From assembly GCA_903923925.1 (NCBI GenBank), contig CAIXZF010000095.1:1-64000 (forward strand): DNA of 64,000 nt, given 5' to 3'. Position numbers and translations under genes: made by a program. The notes under the pieces were generated by a model that made no database searches, was not told where the DNA came from, and was given only the letters and a program-made list of their open reading frames with translations. Positions 46,301 to 55,937 of the stretch are shown piece by piece. Position 1 is the stretch's first letter. Every line of letters begins with the position of its first letter. Origin of the DNA: an uncultured Bacteroidales bacterium. Lineage in GTDB: Bacteria > Bacteroidota > Bacteroidia > Bacteroidales > CAIXZF01.

Positions 46301-46557
46301 ACATACGAATAACCATCATATTTATTCAGTCCATCCCAGGTTCCAAACCACATAAAACCCCTGCTGTCCTGGATAATTGAAATTATTGAATTCTGCGAAA
46401 GGCCTTTTTCAATTTTAAACTGCTCAGAACTTAAACGGACAAAGCGCAAATCAGAATTATTCTGGCCAAAGAGCAAGTTCATCGGTATACTGCAGGCCAG
46501 TAAAACGAATAAAAGTACAAACCGTAGCAATTGCCTTTTAAAAAATCCCATCATCAA
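43345..46557 (-). CDS. Propeller sensor histidine kinase of the LytS class
   Basis: A 1070-residue inner-membrane kinase. Signal peptide (about 1–31), two periplasmic seven-blade propellers built from two-component-regulator repeats (about 36–690; motifs such as EDDSGILWIGTIHGLN and EDRSGIIWVGTSWNG), a Y_Y_Y domain (about 700–790), one membrane helix, and a cytoplasmic LytS-type kinase with the His in LQMNPHFIFNAMNSIQ and an ATP-binding EDNGVGREKSR. In this phylum such receptors sense carbohydrate or other small molecules in the periplasm. Partner of the LytTR regulator that follows. Confidence 0.9.
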   Translation of the reverse strand: MMMGFFKRQLLRFVLLFVLLACSIPMNLLFGQNNSDLRFVRLSSEQFKIEKGLSQNSIISIIQDSRGFMWFGTWDGLNKYDGYSYVIYRPDILNPLTSLSNKSIQALCEDHNAYIWVGTERGLNRFDRRSGTFKQYFREDGNEASIGCDTIQCIAEDDSGILWIGTIHGLNAYNPSSDKFERLPYASESVNSLSDNDIRGLIKDGNKLWIASNTGIDLMDLKSRLINHIILDKESPFELRPSINSIFKCSNGSILVGSNHGIFLISSGTHTIEHFDLKNISASHLNSNDVTCVFEDKSSILWVGTRGGGLCTFDRSTRKYERYSNEADDNQSLSNDFISVLYEDRSGIIWVGTSWNGVNEIVKNKYYFKHVYPVSNDNKSLNSNLVWAFMQDGNDKIWIGTEKGINILNRKTNTFTYMHSSPGAKNSLAGSKIRTIFRDSHNDIWVATESEGVSRLKNGNPSQIKNYTHNPTDPQSIPNDAITNITEDSAGKIWMATRGSGICSLDPNTGKFTVISNRPGVNNSLSSNTVWSVFFDSHGRLWAGTSNGLSLYIPSTGQFRVFRHKPENLASLSNNDVFTVAEDPKGIIWIGTIGGGLNRFDPATETFRIYTEKDGLANNVIYNILIDEAGWLWMSTNYGISRFDPYNEAFYNYDVRDGIQSNEFNYGAALKLSTGEMMFGGMNGYNIFKPSEIRKNNYAPPVVVTSFKIFDKLIEKEFKSGDTIQLNYTQNFFSIGFAALDYTNPQKNRHKYILENVDKRWEQAEVNRHLANYTDVKPGTYTFRLIGSNNDGVWCEKEFLLTIIIQPPWYVTNKFRGSLLLFIIALTWFLIWRRIVKLKRKHAVEKKLLTLENQIMDVEKKALRLQMNPHFIFNAMNSIQSFILSNETEKAIHYLTRFSHLMRLILTNSRESWVSLENELKALEYYVEIERLRFDERFDFQLQLDPGMNIEKLEIPPMLIQPFVENAIIHGLLHKKEKGRIIIRILYTKGVIHCEVEDNGVGREKSRQIKENSGLKRPSMGMFITGRRVDLLKASSSEKFGINVIDMLDNEGNASGTKVEIDIVPMVKHT

Positions 46558-46576
46558 TCATGAATAATAACAAGCA

Positions 46577-46606
46577 TAAAGTTATCGATATTTATATGCA
46601 ATTCAA
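46577..46606 (-). promoter_or_regulatory. Promoter of the kinase–regulator pair
   Basis: On the minus strand TTG (46604–46606) and TAACTTTA (46577–46584) are 19 bases apart, one mismatch from the consensus -7. It lies 20 bases before the kinase start. Confidence 0.5.
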
Positions 46607-46668
46607 TTCTTTATAAAGAGAAATTTTAAGAATAATTTCCATAATGTTTCTTAACCGGTCGAAATCAT

Positions 46669-46676
46669 TATTTTTG
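46669..46676 (+). promoter_or_regulatory. Putative -7 element for the propeller lipoprotein and dnaG
   Basis: TATTTTTG is a perfect TAnnTTTG match 22 bases before the ATG at 46699. A TTTC 18 bases upstream may serve as the -33 part. It is divergent from the kinase promoter. Confidence 0.5.
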
Positions 46677-46698
46677 GCTGAACAATTCCCCATATTCC

Positions 46699-47691
46699 AT
46701 GAAGCTCATTTTCAACATACTATACCTTACTATGCTGAGTATTGCCTTTGTATTCTTATTAAATTCATGTAATAAGGACAAAGAACAGGAGCCTATACCA
46801 CCTGCTGACCCCTTGCCTGCCTGGAAAAATATTACTGCGATCGACACTTCAGTTTCCATAAATGCCTTACAATTTACCGGCAGCAGTACAGTTTGGATGA
46901 CCGGAGATTCAGGCAGGATCTTCAACTCAAACGACGGCGGAACCAATTGGACTTCCATGATTCGCCCCGGAAATGACCTAAAGAACATTTTTTTTCTGAA
47001 CGCTGCAGCTGGATGGATCTGCGGAAGTAAGGGTCTGATTTTGCATACCCAGAACGGCAGTAGCTGGGACTCAATTTCTACCGGAATTGCTGCCGATCTT
47101 TATGATATTCAATTCATTACTAATGAAGAAGGCTGGGCAGTCGGCGCTCCCGGACAGAGTTCTGAGACGGTGATTCTCCACACAATCAACGGTGGGATTT
47201 CCTGGAATCAGCAACTTTCATCGACCACCAATTTACTTTCCGGAATTTTCTGCATCGACTCTATGGGCTGGGCCTGTGGTATGAACGGAACTATTCTGAG
47301 AACCACAGACAAAGGAAGTAGCTGGAAAACGATTTCGGTTTCATTTACCAACAACCTGAAGAAAATAATTTTCATTGATAAAAATACAGGCTACATTGCA
47401 GGCAGTAACGGTTTTCTGGCAAAAACTTCAGATGGGGGTCTCACCTGGACAATCCTTGCAACTAACACACTTAGCGACCTTTACGATATCTTTTTCCTCG
47501 ATTCAGCACATGCCTGGGTTTCAGGGGAAAAAGGAAAAGTCCTTCAAAGTACCGACGGCGGACAAACATGGGCTGTAATGAATACAAACACAGATGCATA
47601 CCTTTACGGAATTGCTTTCAGTGAACCAACAAAAGGATTGGCAATAGGAGCCACAAAATCGAATAAAGGGATAGCAATTCAATATAAATAG
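46699..47691 (+). CDS. Ycf48/BNR-like β-propeller lipoprotein
   Basis: A 330-residue lipoprotein (lipobox FLLNSC near residue 24) with six or seven repeats of the Ycf48-like/sortilin-type propeller: MTGDSGRIFNSNDGGTNW, ICGSKGLILHTQNGSSW, ACGMNGTILRTTDKGSSWK and others. Relatives assist assembly of photosystem II in phototrophs; in Bacteroidota their role is unknown, possibly protein binding at the cell envelope. The stop codon is followed at once by the dnaG start, so both are likely read together from the promoter near 46670. Confidence 0.75.
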   Translation: MKLIFNILYLTMLSIAFVFLLNSCNKDKEQEPIPPADPLPAWKNITAIDTSVSINALQFTGSSTVWMTGDSGRIFNSNDGGTNWTSMIRPGNDLKNIFFLNAAAGWICGSKGLILHTQNGSSWDSISTGIAADLYDIQFITNEEGWAVGAPGQSSETVILHTINGGISWNQQLSSTTNLLSGIFCIDSMGWACGMNGTILRTTDKGSSWKTISVSFTNNLKKIIFIDKNTGYIAGSNGFLAKTSDGGLTWTILATNTLSDLYDIFFLDSAHAWVSGEKGKVLQSTDGGQTWAVMNTNTDAYLYGIAFSEPTKGLAIGATKSNKGIAIQYK

Positions 47692-49683
47692 ATGATTTCA
47701 CCTTTAACCATTCAGAATATACTCGACACATCCCGGATTGAGGAGGTTGTGGGAGATTTTGTGTCGTTAAAGAAGCGCGGATCGAGCATGATCGGGCTTT
47801 GTCCGTTTCATAACGAGAAAACTCCGAGTTTTCACGTATCTCCTGCCAAAGGGATTTTTAAATGTTTTGGCTGCGGAAAAGCGGGCAATTCGCTCAAGTT
47901 CATAATGGAACATGAGCACTTCACATATCCTGAGGCAATCAGGTTCCTTGCCAATAAGTATAAGATTGAAATTGAGGAGAAAGAAGTAAGTCCTGAAGAA
48001 AAAATTGTAATTGATGAACGTGAAAGTCTTTATGTTTTAAACCAGTTTGCTGCCAATTATTTCATGAAGATATTGCATGAAACTGAAGAAGGTAAAGCTG
48101 TGGGTATCAGTTACTTTAAGGAAAGGGAATTCACTACAGAAACTATAAAAAAGTTTCAGCTTGGCTTTTCACTGGAGAAATGGGACGATCTTACGCTTGA
48201 AGCCCAGAAACAGGGTTATAAAGTCGAATACCTTGAAAAGACGGGGCTTTCTATTTCGAAGGACAGCAGGCATTACGACCGTTTCCGAAGCAGGGTGATG
48301 TTCCCGATTCACAGCCTTTCCGGCAGAGTCTTAGGTTTTGGCGGACGAATTCTTGGGAGCGAAAAGACTGCAGCAAAATATGTTAACTCTCCTGAATCTG
48401 AGATCTATCACAAAGGCTCAACACTTTACGGAATTCATTTCTCGCGGAATTCGATTGTTTCGAAAGACGAATGCTTTCTGGTTGAAGGGTATACAGATGT
48501 GATTTCGCTGCATCAGGCAGGATTTGAGAATGTTGTAGCTTCTTCCGGAACAGCACTTACCGCAGAGCAGATTAAGCAGATTAAACGCTTCACCAGCAAC
48601 ATCACAATTCTGTACGATGGTGATGAAGCCGGAATTAAAGCATCATTCCGTGGAATAGACATGTTTCTGGAGCAGGGGATGAATGTGAAAATCGTACTCT
48701 TCCCTGATGGTGAAGACCCCGATTCCTATGTTCGGAAACACCGTCAGATAGAAGTGAAAGAGTTTCTGGCTGTAAATGCAGTAAACTTTATTCTGTTCAA
48801 AACCAGAATCTTACTGAATGAGGCAAAGAACGATCCTATAAAACGCACACTGCTCATTAAGGAAATAGTGAACTCCATTGCGCTGATGCCGGATGCAATA
48901 AGCCGGAATGTATATGTGAAGGAGTGCAGCAGCCTGATGAATATCGCTGAGCAAAGCCTGATGAACGAGCTGAATAAGCTGCTTCGCAGAAATTTCGATA
49001 AAAAAACGACAGAGAAATCTTCGGAAGCGGCAGGCGAAATGCCAGAACTTTCGATAGAGCAGGAAAGCCAGATAAGTCTGGATGTTTTTGATAGCGAAAG
49101 CCAGGAAAGGAACCTGATACGTTTACTTCTGATATACGGTAATATTGAAATAGAAGACGACAAAGAGAGAAAGAAAGCTATCGAAGTAGCAGATCCAGAA
49201 CAGGAAGGCGAAAGTGGAAATGCAAAGGAGAAGGAGAAACTGGAAGTAGGAAAGTTTATTATCGGGGAAATTGTTCACGACGAAATAAGCTTCAGCAATC
49301 CTGTTTACCAGAAAATGTTCAACCTTTTCAATACCGGACTAAGCGAAGGCATTATTCCAGATGATCAGCATTTTATCAATTATCCGGCAGAAGATGTAGC
49401 AATTGTTGCTATTGATCTGATTCACAGCCCCTATACCCTTTCCAACTGGGAAAATAAGAAGATTTATGTTAAGCTTGAACGCGATGTGCTGGCAACAGAA
49501 GTTACAGAATCTGTTCTTGCATTCAAACTAAAGAAAATTGAGCGAACCATTTCCGATGCCACCAATGAGTTAAAGTCCAATCCTCCCGAAAGCGAGCTTG
49601 ATAAAATTCTCCAGAAGATAAGGATATTAAACGGTGCGAGAAATCAAATTGCCGAACGGCTGGGAAGAACTGTTCTGAGGTGA
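47692..49683 (+). CDS. dnaG: DNA primase DnaG
   Basis: A 663-residue primase that makes RNA primers for DNA replication. The N-terminal CHC2 zinc ribbon is intact (CPFHNEKTPSFHVSPAKG then FKCFGCG), the RNA-polymerase/TOPRIM core shows VLGFGGRIL, FLVEGYTDVISLHQAG and TILYDGDEAGI, and a helicase-binding-like C-terminal domain follows. A charged Glu/Lys-rich insertion lies at about 485–520, between the core and C-terminal domain. Expected length for the phylum. It directly abuts the propeller lipoprotein gene and converges with the gene at 49731. Confidence 0.94.
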   Translation: MISPLTIQNILDTSRIEEVVGDFVSLKKRGSSMIGLCPFHNEKTPSFHVSPAKGIFKCFGCGKAGNSLKFIMEHEHFTYPEAIRFLANKYKIEIEEKEVSPEEKIVIDERESLYVLNQFAANYFMKILHETEEGKAVGISYFKEREFTTETIKKFQLGFSLEKWDDLTLEAQKQGYKVEYLEKTGLSISKDSRHYDRFRSRVMFPIHSLSGRVLGFGGRILGSEKTAAKYVNSPESEIYHKGSTLYGIHFSRNSIVSKDECFLVEGYTDVISLHQAGFENVVASSGTALTAEQIKQIKRFTSNITILYDGDEAGIKASFRGIDMFLEQGMNVKIVLFPDGEDPDSYVRKHRQIEVKEFLAVNAVNFILFKTRILLNEAKNDPIKRTLLIKEIVNSIALMPDAISRNVYVKECSSLMNIAEQSLMNELNKLLRRNFDKKTTEKSSEAAGEMPELSIEQESQISLDVFDSESQERNLIRLLLIYGNIEIEDDKERKKAIEVADPEQEGESGNAKEKEKLEVGKFIIGEIVHDEISFSNPVYQKMFNLFNTGLSEGIIPDDQHFINYPAEDVAIVAIDLIHSPYTLSNWENKKIYVKLERDVLATEVTESVLAFKLKKIERTISDATNELKSNPPESELDKILQKIRILNGARNQIAERLGRTVLR

Positions 49684-49730
49684 AATCTGTTTATTTTTTC
49701 CCTGCAGAAAGCAGGAGGCAGAAGGTGACC

Positions 49731-50942
49731 TTAATACTTATGGGCTGACAAATAATATTTTACAAGTCTTTTGTTCAGTAAAGCAACTGTTTCATCGAAA
49801 GACCATTTATGAATAACTCTGGTAGAAGCAGGGAAAGGTTTATTAAGCTGAATAAAATTTTTATCCCTGATATATAGATCATAAAAAGTCATATCAGATG
49901 AAGATTTATAATAATTTTCAGTTTTTGTAATTCCACCATTATCAGCCTGATCGTAACTATAATAGGAGAAATATTTTGCTGTGTCCTGCGATAAAGTGCT
50001 GAATTCCGCAATAAAAAATGGCTTATTGGTATCCATTATTATGGAATTATCTATCCTTAAGCTGTCATCCAGAAAAATGCCTTTGAATTTTTTATTCATT
50101 ATTTCAGCAGATGCATTGCTGTAGAAAAACAGCATGCTGCTAAAATTATAATACTTTTTAAATGCTGAAATTATTTTAATATTTTCTATCCTTTGCTGAT
50201 TTTCAATTCTATCAGCTATCTCAAGCTTGCCCGTTTCTTTTAATGCATTAATCTTGTTTTCTGATGTTTTCAAACTAACTAATAATGTTCCGCTTTTTAG
50301 CTGCAATATTTGAGCTTTGGATGCCATTTGTCTCAATTTCCTAAAGCTGTCTTTTCTATGCCTGTGATTGAGCGCTATATTAATGGAAAATTGAAAATTT
50401 TTACTACCATTTTTTGATGAAGGAATAAAGTAATTCAATTCAAAATTCACATTATCCTGCAATTTAAATTCAATTCCCACAGGGTAATTCACGACAGAAG
50501 AGTAGCCATCTATTGCTTTTTTCCCGATTCCAGTTCCGGTATTTCCATTATTCACTATTTTTCTGGACGACACTAAATATGAATATGCCAATCCAGCTTG
50601 GAAAAACAGTGTTTTAGAAAATCCATATTGAAATAATAAAATCATATCAATATATTGATTTCTGATTTTAAAATTCGGTGTAGTGGAAGTTGATCCTTTT
50701 GGTGAATACAAGAGTGAACTATTAAGATTGAAATTATTAAAAACCTCATAGTTGCCAACTAAACCCACTAAAGGTTTTGCACCAAACTCAAGATCAGTAG
50801 TATCGCCTGGTAGTTTGGTGTAATTCAAACCCGTTTTTATTCCATAATTAAATTTCTGTGAATTCTGATCAGAGTTCCCATTTTGTGAAATCCCACAGAA
50901 AGAAATAAAGCTGAATAAACATATTATTGCAGTTTTTTTCAT
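49731..50942 (-). CDS. Outer-membrane barrel fused to an unknown C-terminal domain
   Basis: A 403-residue protein with a signal peptide (about 1–19, CGISQ). Residues about 30–195 look like a small Opa/PorT-type eight-strand barrel (FNYGIKTGLNYTKL, QYIDMILLFQYGFSKTLFFQAG, VNYPVGIEFKL, FQFSINIALNH). Residues about 205–403 are a separate mixed domain: LQLKSGTLLVSLKTSENKIN, a helical EIADRIENQQRIENIKIISA and MLFFYSNASAEI. The domain resembles stand-alone Bacteroidota proteins of unknown function, as far as I recall. The gene starts six bases after the hybrid kinase and is probably made with it, so it may be its target, sensor or output. Confidence 0.6.
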   Translation of the reverse strand: MKKTAIICLFSFISFCGISQNGNSDQNSQKFNYGIKTGLNYTKLPGDTTDLEFGAKPLVGLVGNYEVFNNFNLNSSLLYSPKGSTSTTPNFKIRNQYIDMILLFQYGFSKTLFFQAGLAYSYLVSSRKIVNNGNTGTGIGKKAIDGYSSVVNYPVGIEFKLQDNVNFELNYFIPSSKNGSKNFQFSINIALNHRHRKDSFRKLRQMASKAQILQLKSGTLLVSLKTSENKINALKETGKLEIADRIENQQRIENIKIISAFKKYYNFSSMLFFYSNASAEIMNKKFKGIFLDDSLRIDNSIIMDTNKPFFIAEFSTLSQDTAKYFSYYSYDQADNGGITKTENYYKSSSDMTFYDLYIRDKNFIQLNKPFPASTRVIHKWSFDETVALLNKRLVKYYLSAHKY

Positions 50943-50948
50943 ACATTC

Positions 50949-53900
50949 TCATATGTTTCCTGTGTATTTATCAATGATTTTCAGAAATCGAACAACGTCC
51001 AATGGTTTTGTGAGATACTCAGAGGCACCAGCCTCCATCAACTTCTCAAGCTGATTTGGCATGGCATCGGCGCTGATTATAACCACAGGAATTGATTTTG
51101 TAAGTGGATCGGCCAGCAAAATTCCCAATACTTCAAAGCCATCCATATCAGGCAAATCGAGATCGAGTAATATTAATCCTGGTTTGATCTCCATTAACAG
51201 TTCAATTGCTTGCTTTCCGTAGTTTGCAGTAAGCATTTTTATTGAGGGACGATGATCCGCTATAATTTCTTCAACCAGTTCGATATTCGCATAGTTATCT
51301 TCGACATATAAAATTGTGACAACCTGGCTGGGCACAGACAATTGCGGAGTTGGTACGGCGGCATTTTGAGCAAGCTTTGTTTTATGTTTTTCAATAAGTG
51401 GCAGTTCTATCCAGAAGGTGCTTCCGGTTCCATGCACGCTTTCAACTCCAATAACTCCGTCCATCGCTTCAGTAAGTGTTTTCGCAACCAAAAGGCCAAG
51501 GCCTGCGCCTTCAGTTTCAGTTTTATCAGCACCAATGCGTTCAAAAGCATGAAAGAGTTTCCCTATGTCTTCTGGATTAATTCCAATACCTGTATCGATG
51601 ATAGAAATTTTAACATGCTTAATTCCTTTTGAATCTGCTGCTAGCTGTTCAGTTTTAATACTTATTTTACCCCCTTCTTTATTGTATTTTATGGCATTAT
51701 TGAGAAGGTTTATCAACACTTGTTTTAGTCGGATTCTGTCGGCCTGTGCAAAAAGCTTATTGGCAGGCGAGTCGGGAACTTCAATTGTAACATTTCTTTT
51801 ATTTGCTGCAATTTGAATGCTGTCTGTTACTTCAACAACTATTCCGGCCAATTGTACTGGTTCCGGTGTCAGAATTTGTCTGCCGGCTTCAATCCCCGAA
51901 ATATCGAGTACTTCGTTTATTAAATCAAGCAGGTGCCTGCCGCTGTTCAGGATATGGTTTACCCCTTTCTTTTGCTTCGGAAACAGCTCTCCCATTTCCA
52001 ATAATTGAGCAAAGCCAAGTATTGAATTCAAAGGCGTCCGGAGTTCATGGCTCATTCGTGAAAGAAATTCGCTTTTAGCCTTATTTGCTTTTTCTGCTTC
52101 GTTTTTTGCTTTCAACATAGCTTCTTCAGCCCTTTTCTGGTCGGTAATGTCCTGGTGTGTTCCCGACATCAGGAGAGGCTTACCTTCATTGTCCCACTCA
52201 TGCACCCTTCCTCTGTCCAATACCCAGACCCAACGGCCATTCTTATGCCTCATTCTCGATTCGAACGAATAATACTTTAATTCATAATTAAAGTGCTTCT
52301 CTAATAATTCACCCGACACTTTTAAGTCGTCGGGATGCGCAAAATTCATCCATGTTTGAATGCTTACAGGCGAAATTTCATCCAATGAATAGCCAAGTAT
52401 TTCAGCCCATTGTTCATTAAATATGGTTTCACCGGTTTGAATATTCCATTCCCAGGTTCCTGCGTTTGTACCTTTGATAATATCTGCCAACCTGCGTTTT
52501 TCATTTGCAAGCTCCTGGTATAGCTGTTTACGTTCGGTGATATCAATTTTGATCGAGATAAAGCTGGAAATATTACCCTGAGAATCAAGTACAGGAGTAA
52601 TAGTTTCCTCCTCAACATAAAGGCTGCCATCTTTCCTGCGGTTTATCAATTCACCTGTCCAGACTTTTTTGCTCAGTATCGTATCCCAGAACTCTTTGTA
52701 AAAGGCCTTATTCTGCTTTCCAGAATTTACAAGCTCTCCCGGGGTTTTCCCGATAGTCTCCTCCACAGAATATCCTGTAAGCCTGGTGAAAGCCGAATTT
52801 GCCCATTGAATCCGGCCTTTGATATCTGTAATGATTATCGAAAGTGCAAACAACTCGAAGGCAGAACTTTGCATTTTAAGTGCAGTTTCTACCTCTATCC
52901 TATCGGTTATATCATGAATAATAGAGAACAGAACTTTCGTACCCTTAACATCAATAGGCGTGGAGTGAACCTCAACAGTTCTGATTTCACCTGAAGCAAG
53001 TTTGTGTGGAAAAATAAAATAGTTACGATGATGTGCTATGGCCTTCTCCATTTCATCTTTCACCTGCTCAGAAGATAATGTATTAAGATCCGTAATAAAA
53101 AGCTTTGGACCGTTTTTAAAAGCATACCCATAGAACTCTTCAGCAGCATTGTTTGCCTCAATAATTTCACCGCTTGCAGGATCAACCAGCAGCATTACCG
53201 CTGAATGATCATAGAACATACTATGAAAACGCTCTTCACTTTCGCGCAATGCCAGATTCGAAAGCTTTTCCTGTGTAATGTCGTTGGCTATTCCTATGTC
53301 TCCAAGCAAACGACCTTCATCATCTTTAATTGAGGAAATAGTAAGATTTACAGAAAGTTTTTCTCCCCCTTTACGAACATAGCGCCATTCGCGGGTTTGA
53401 TTGAAAGATCTTTTTAAAATATTTTGAAATACACTAAAATCAGATGTAACAAACTCACCAGATTCCTCTGTAAGTTCTCTGGAAATAATTTCAAGTTCGT
53501 CAGGATCATGAAAAATAACAGGGGTGCATATGCCAACAACCTCTTCAGCCTTGTAGCCCAGCATTTCTTCGGCAGCATCATTAAATACCTCAATCACTCC
53601 ATCGGCAGAGGTTGATATAATGGCAAGTCCTGCATGGCGCAAAATGGCCTGCTGAAGGTTGGATAGCTGCAGGATTTCCTGAGTACGCTCCTTCACCTGT
53701 TCTTCCATATGAAAGTTAGCTTTATTCAGCTGTTCCAGTGTTTTCTTCAGCTCATTTTCAGCGTCGCGGATCTCAAGTTCTCCGGCAGTGCGCGATGCAA
53801 CCAACCTTAGCAATCCTTCCGCCTTTGCTTCTGTTTGCATTGGCTTATACCCGATAAGTTTAATTATCCCAATAGTCTTTCCCTTTGAGTCGGGAAGAGC

Positions 53901-55898
53901 AATGCTTAAAAAACTCTCGGCATTCATGTTCCGAAGCATTTTGTCATTTGGAAACAGATGCCTTACTCCTTGCCTGTAGCTGCAAAAACTCCGTTCAACT
54001 GCCTGGCTGCTTGGTGAATCTTTAAGAAAATACTTTACATTGTATTCAAACCTGCCTTCATTGTAAATAGCAATGGATTGGGCTGTCAGCCCATCGCTTT
54101 CAAGCCGCTCAATGGAAACATATTCCATGTTCAGTAATTCGGATAAATAGCGGGCGAGCGAATTAAAAAAGTCTTCTCCTGTGCCTGGCATTCCACAACT
54201 TAGCAAAAATGCCTGTGCATCCTCTAAAAGTTTCCGATCAGTAATGTTCCTCACACTTCCAAAAATTGTTTTTGGCATTTGTGTTTGTGTATCTAAGTCC
54301 AGGGAGGCATTTACCTCAATCCAGCGTAAACTGCCATCGGCTGAATACGAACGACATATGAAATTCACTGGCCTCTTAAGCTCAAGTACCTGCTTGAAGT
54401 TATAATTAATAATCGGCAGGTCAGCAGGGTAAATAACTTTATACCAATCGTCAGGATTACTTGCATCTTCCAGCTCACGACCAGTTGCCTGAGCATAATT
54501 CCCAGCAATTACCGACATTTTAAAATTGCCGTCGGGCTGTACTGAAAGCTTGAAAATGTAATCGCTCATCAATTCATTTAGAAAACGGAAAGTTTTCTGG
54601 TCTTCTAGCTGGACCTCCTCAGCTTTTTTGCGCTCAGAAATATCAGTATGGGTGCCCAGCATTCGTGCTGGCTTACCCTCTGCAGTCCAGTCAAATACTT
54701 TACCGCGATCGAGTATCCATTTCCAGGAACCATCCTTACATAATACACGGTGCTCGCTTACATAATCCTCAGTTTTGTGGTCAAAATGATTCTGTAACTG
54801 ATGATTCACCCTTTCAATATCTTCCGGATGTACTCTTTCTTCCCATGCACTTATATGCCCTTCAACTTCGTCAATCCCATAACCCAGCATCTCTTTCCAA
54901 CGAAAGGAGTAAAAAACTTCTCCGGTGGTCACATTCCAGTCCCAAATTCCTTCATTACTCCCTTCAATAGCAAACTGCCAGCGCTCCTCACTTTTTTGCA
55001 GACTTTTCTCTACTTTTCGTTTTTCCAGTATTTTGTACAATTCATTGGCAATGGCTTGTAGTTGAATTACATCCACATCGTTGTAATCAGTTGATTTATT
55101 GCCTACTCCGAAAATCAGCCTGACTTTTCCTTCATTCACCACCGGAATGCTCATGGTTCTTCCAATAGTTGGATGACCCTCAGGCAGCCCTTTTTTATTG
55201 GACATAATTGAATAATCATTATAAATTACCGGCCTTTTTTGCCTTACACTATCGGCCCAGACCCCAGCTTTTTCAAGTGGATAATGATTATCGTAAACAG
55301 AAGTACATTCTTTCATTGATTCCTCATTCCAGGTAGTGAGATTTATTTCTAATTGGTTGTCGCTAACCAGATGAAGAAAACCTATTTTGCTATTGGTAAT
55401 ATTAACAGCTATATCCAGAGCTCTGTCGTAGAGTTCTTTATCGCTTAAAACCGGGGCCTGTGCAAACAAATCGAGCAATAAGGAAGTTCGTTCAACTTCC
55501 ATATAAAGCCCTAATTCAGACTGCTTGCGTTCAGTAATATCCACAAGTGTAATCTTGCAATGTTTTCCGTCATCAGCAAGAATGCCGCTCAGTTGAGCAT
55601 ACAGGAGAATTCCGCCATCTGTTTCAAGAGCAACTTCGCAGCTTTCCCGGCTATTCCCATTTATTGTTTTTGAAAGAAAATCAGTAAAAATATCCCTGGT
55701 ATCATTCGTAATATAATGTGCAAAACTACTGTCGATTAAACTCAGACGCTCCTTGCCTAACATCTCAGCTCCCGCCAGGTTTATCTCGGCTATGTCACCA
55801 ATGGCTGTTAGCGTGAAGTAGCCAAAAGGCACAAAATTGAAAAGGTTTATACCTTTTTCTGCGGGAAGCTCCTCTTTTGTTTTTTCGTGATCAATCAT
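50949..55898 (-). CDS. Hybrid PAS/GAF histidine kinase
   Basis: A 1649-residue kinase with no membrane helix, so it is probably cytoplasmic. Order: PAS (about 20–130), GAF (about 150–300), PAS (about 310–430), PAS (about 440–560), GAF (about 565–720), coiled coil, four further PAS domains (about 755–1250, each closed by a DITERKQ-like motif), HisKA with FLSRMSHELRTPLNSILGF (about 1270–1335), HATPase with DTGIGINPEDIGKL and EGAGLGLLVAKT (about 1370–1490) and a C-terminal receiver (about 1515–1645) with the phosphorylation Asp in ILLDLDLPDMDGFE and Lys in EYLTKPLD. No separate output regulator is adjacent, so the phosphorelay may pass to another protein. Confidence 0.9.
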   Translation of the reverse strand: MIDHEKTKEELPAEKGINLFNFVPFGYFTLTAIGDIAEINLAGAEMLGKERLSLIDSSFAHYITNDTRDIFTDFLSKTINGNSRESCEVALETDGGILLYAQLSGILADDGKHCKITLVDITERKQSELGLYMEVERTSLLLDLFAQAPVLSDKELYDRALDIAVNITNSKIGFLHLVSDNQLEINLTTWNEESMKECTSVYDNHYPLEKAGVWADSVRQKRPVIYNDYSIMSNKKGLPEGHPTIGRTMSIPVVNEGKVRLIFGVGNKSTDYNDVDVIQLQAIANELYKILEKRKVEKSLQKSEERWQFAIEGSNEGIWDWNVTTGEVFYSFRWKEMLGYGIDEVEGHISAWEERVHPEDIERVNHQLQNHFDHKTEDYVSEHRVLCKDGSWKWILDRGKVFDWTAEGKPARMLGTHTDISERKKAEEVQLEDQKTFRFLNELMSDYIFKLSVQPDGNFKMSVIAGNYAQATGRELEDASNPDDWYKVIYPADLPIINYNFKQVLELKRPVNFICRSYSADGSLRWIEVNASLDLDTQTQMPKTIFGSVRNITDRKLLEDAQAFLLSCGMPGTGEDFFNSLARYLSELLNMEYVSIERLESDGLTAQSIAIYNEGRFEYNVKYFLKDSPSSQAVERSFCSYRQGVRHLFPNDKMLRNMNAESFLSIALPDSKGKTIGIIKLIGYKPMQTEAKAEGLLRLVASRTAGELEIRDAENELKKTLEQLNKANFHMEEQVKERTQEILQLSNLQQAILRHAGLAIISTSADGVIEVFNDAAEEMLGYKAEEVVGICTPVIFHDPDELEIISRELTEESGEFVTSDFSVFQNILKRSFNQTREWRYVRKGGEKLSVNLTISSIKDDEGRLLGDIGIANDITQEKLSNLALRESEERFHSMFYDHSAVMLLVDPASGEIIEANNAAEEFYGYAFKNGPKLFITDLNTLSSEQVKDEMEKAIAHHRNYFIFPHKLASGEIRTVEVHSTPIDVKGTKVLFSIIHDITDRIEVETALKMQSSAFELFALSIIITDIKGRIQWANSAFTRLTGYSVEETIGKTPGELVNSGKQNKAFYKEFWDTILSKKVWTGELINRRKDGSLYVEEETITPVLDSQGNISSFISIKIDITERKQLYQELANEKRRLADIIKGTNAGTWEWNIQTGETIFNEQWAEILGYSLDEISPVSIQTWMNFAHPDDLKVSGELLEKHFNYELKYYSFESRMRHKNGRWVWVLDRGRVHEWDNEGKPLLMSGTHQDITDQKRAEEAMLKAKNEAEKANKAKSEFLSRMSHELRTPLNSILGFAQLLEMGELFPKQKKGVNHILNSGRHLLDLINEVLDISGIEAGRQILTPEPVQLAGIVVEVTDSIQIAANKRNVTIEVPDSPANKLFAQADRIRLKQVLINLLNNAIKYNKEGGKISIKTEQLAADSKGIKHVKISIIDTGIGINPEDIGKLFHAFERIGADKTETEGAGLGLLVAKTLTEAMDGVIGVESVHGTGSTFWIELPLIEKHKTKLAQNAAVPTPQLSVPSQVVTILYVEDNYANIELVEEIIADHRPSIKMLTANYGKQAIELLMEIKPGLILLDLDLPDMDGFEVLGILLADPLTKSIPVVIISADAMPNQLEKLMEAGASEYLTKPLDVVRFLKIIDKYTGNI

Positions 55899-55937
55899 TC
55901 AATTCTTTATTTAAAACAGTCAATATAACTTTGACAT

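Noticed and set aside
49701-49715. cctgc/gcagg hairpin between dnaG and the convergent barrel gene
   Set aside because: The stem is only 5 bp and lacks a T run on the 3' side in either direction, so it is not called a terminator.
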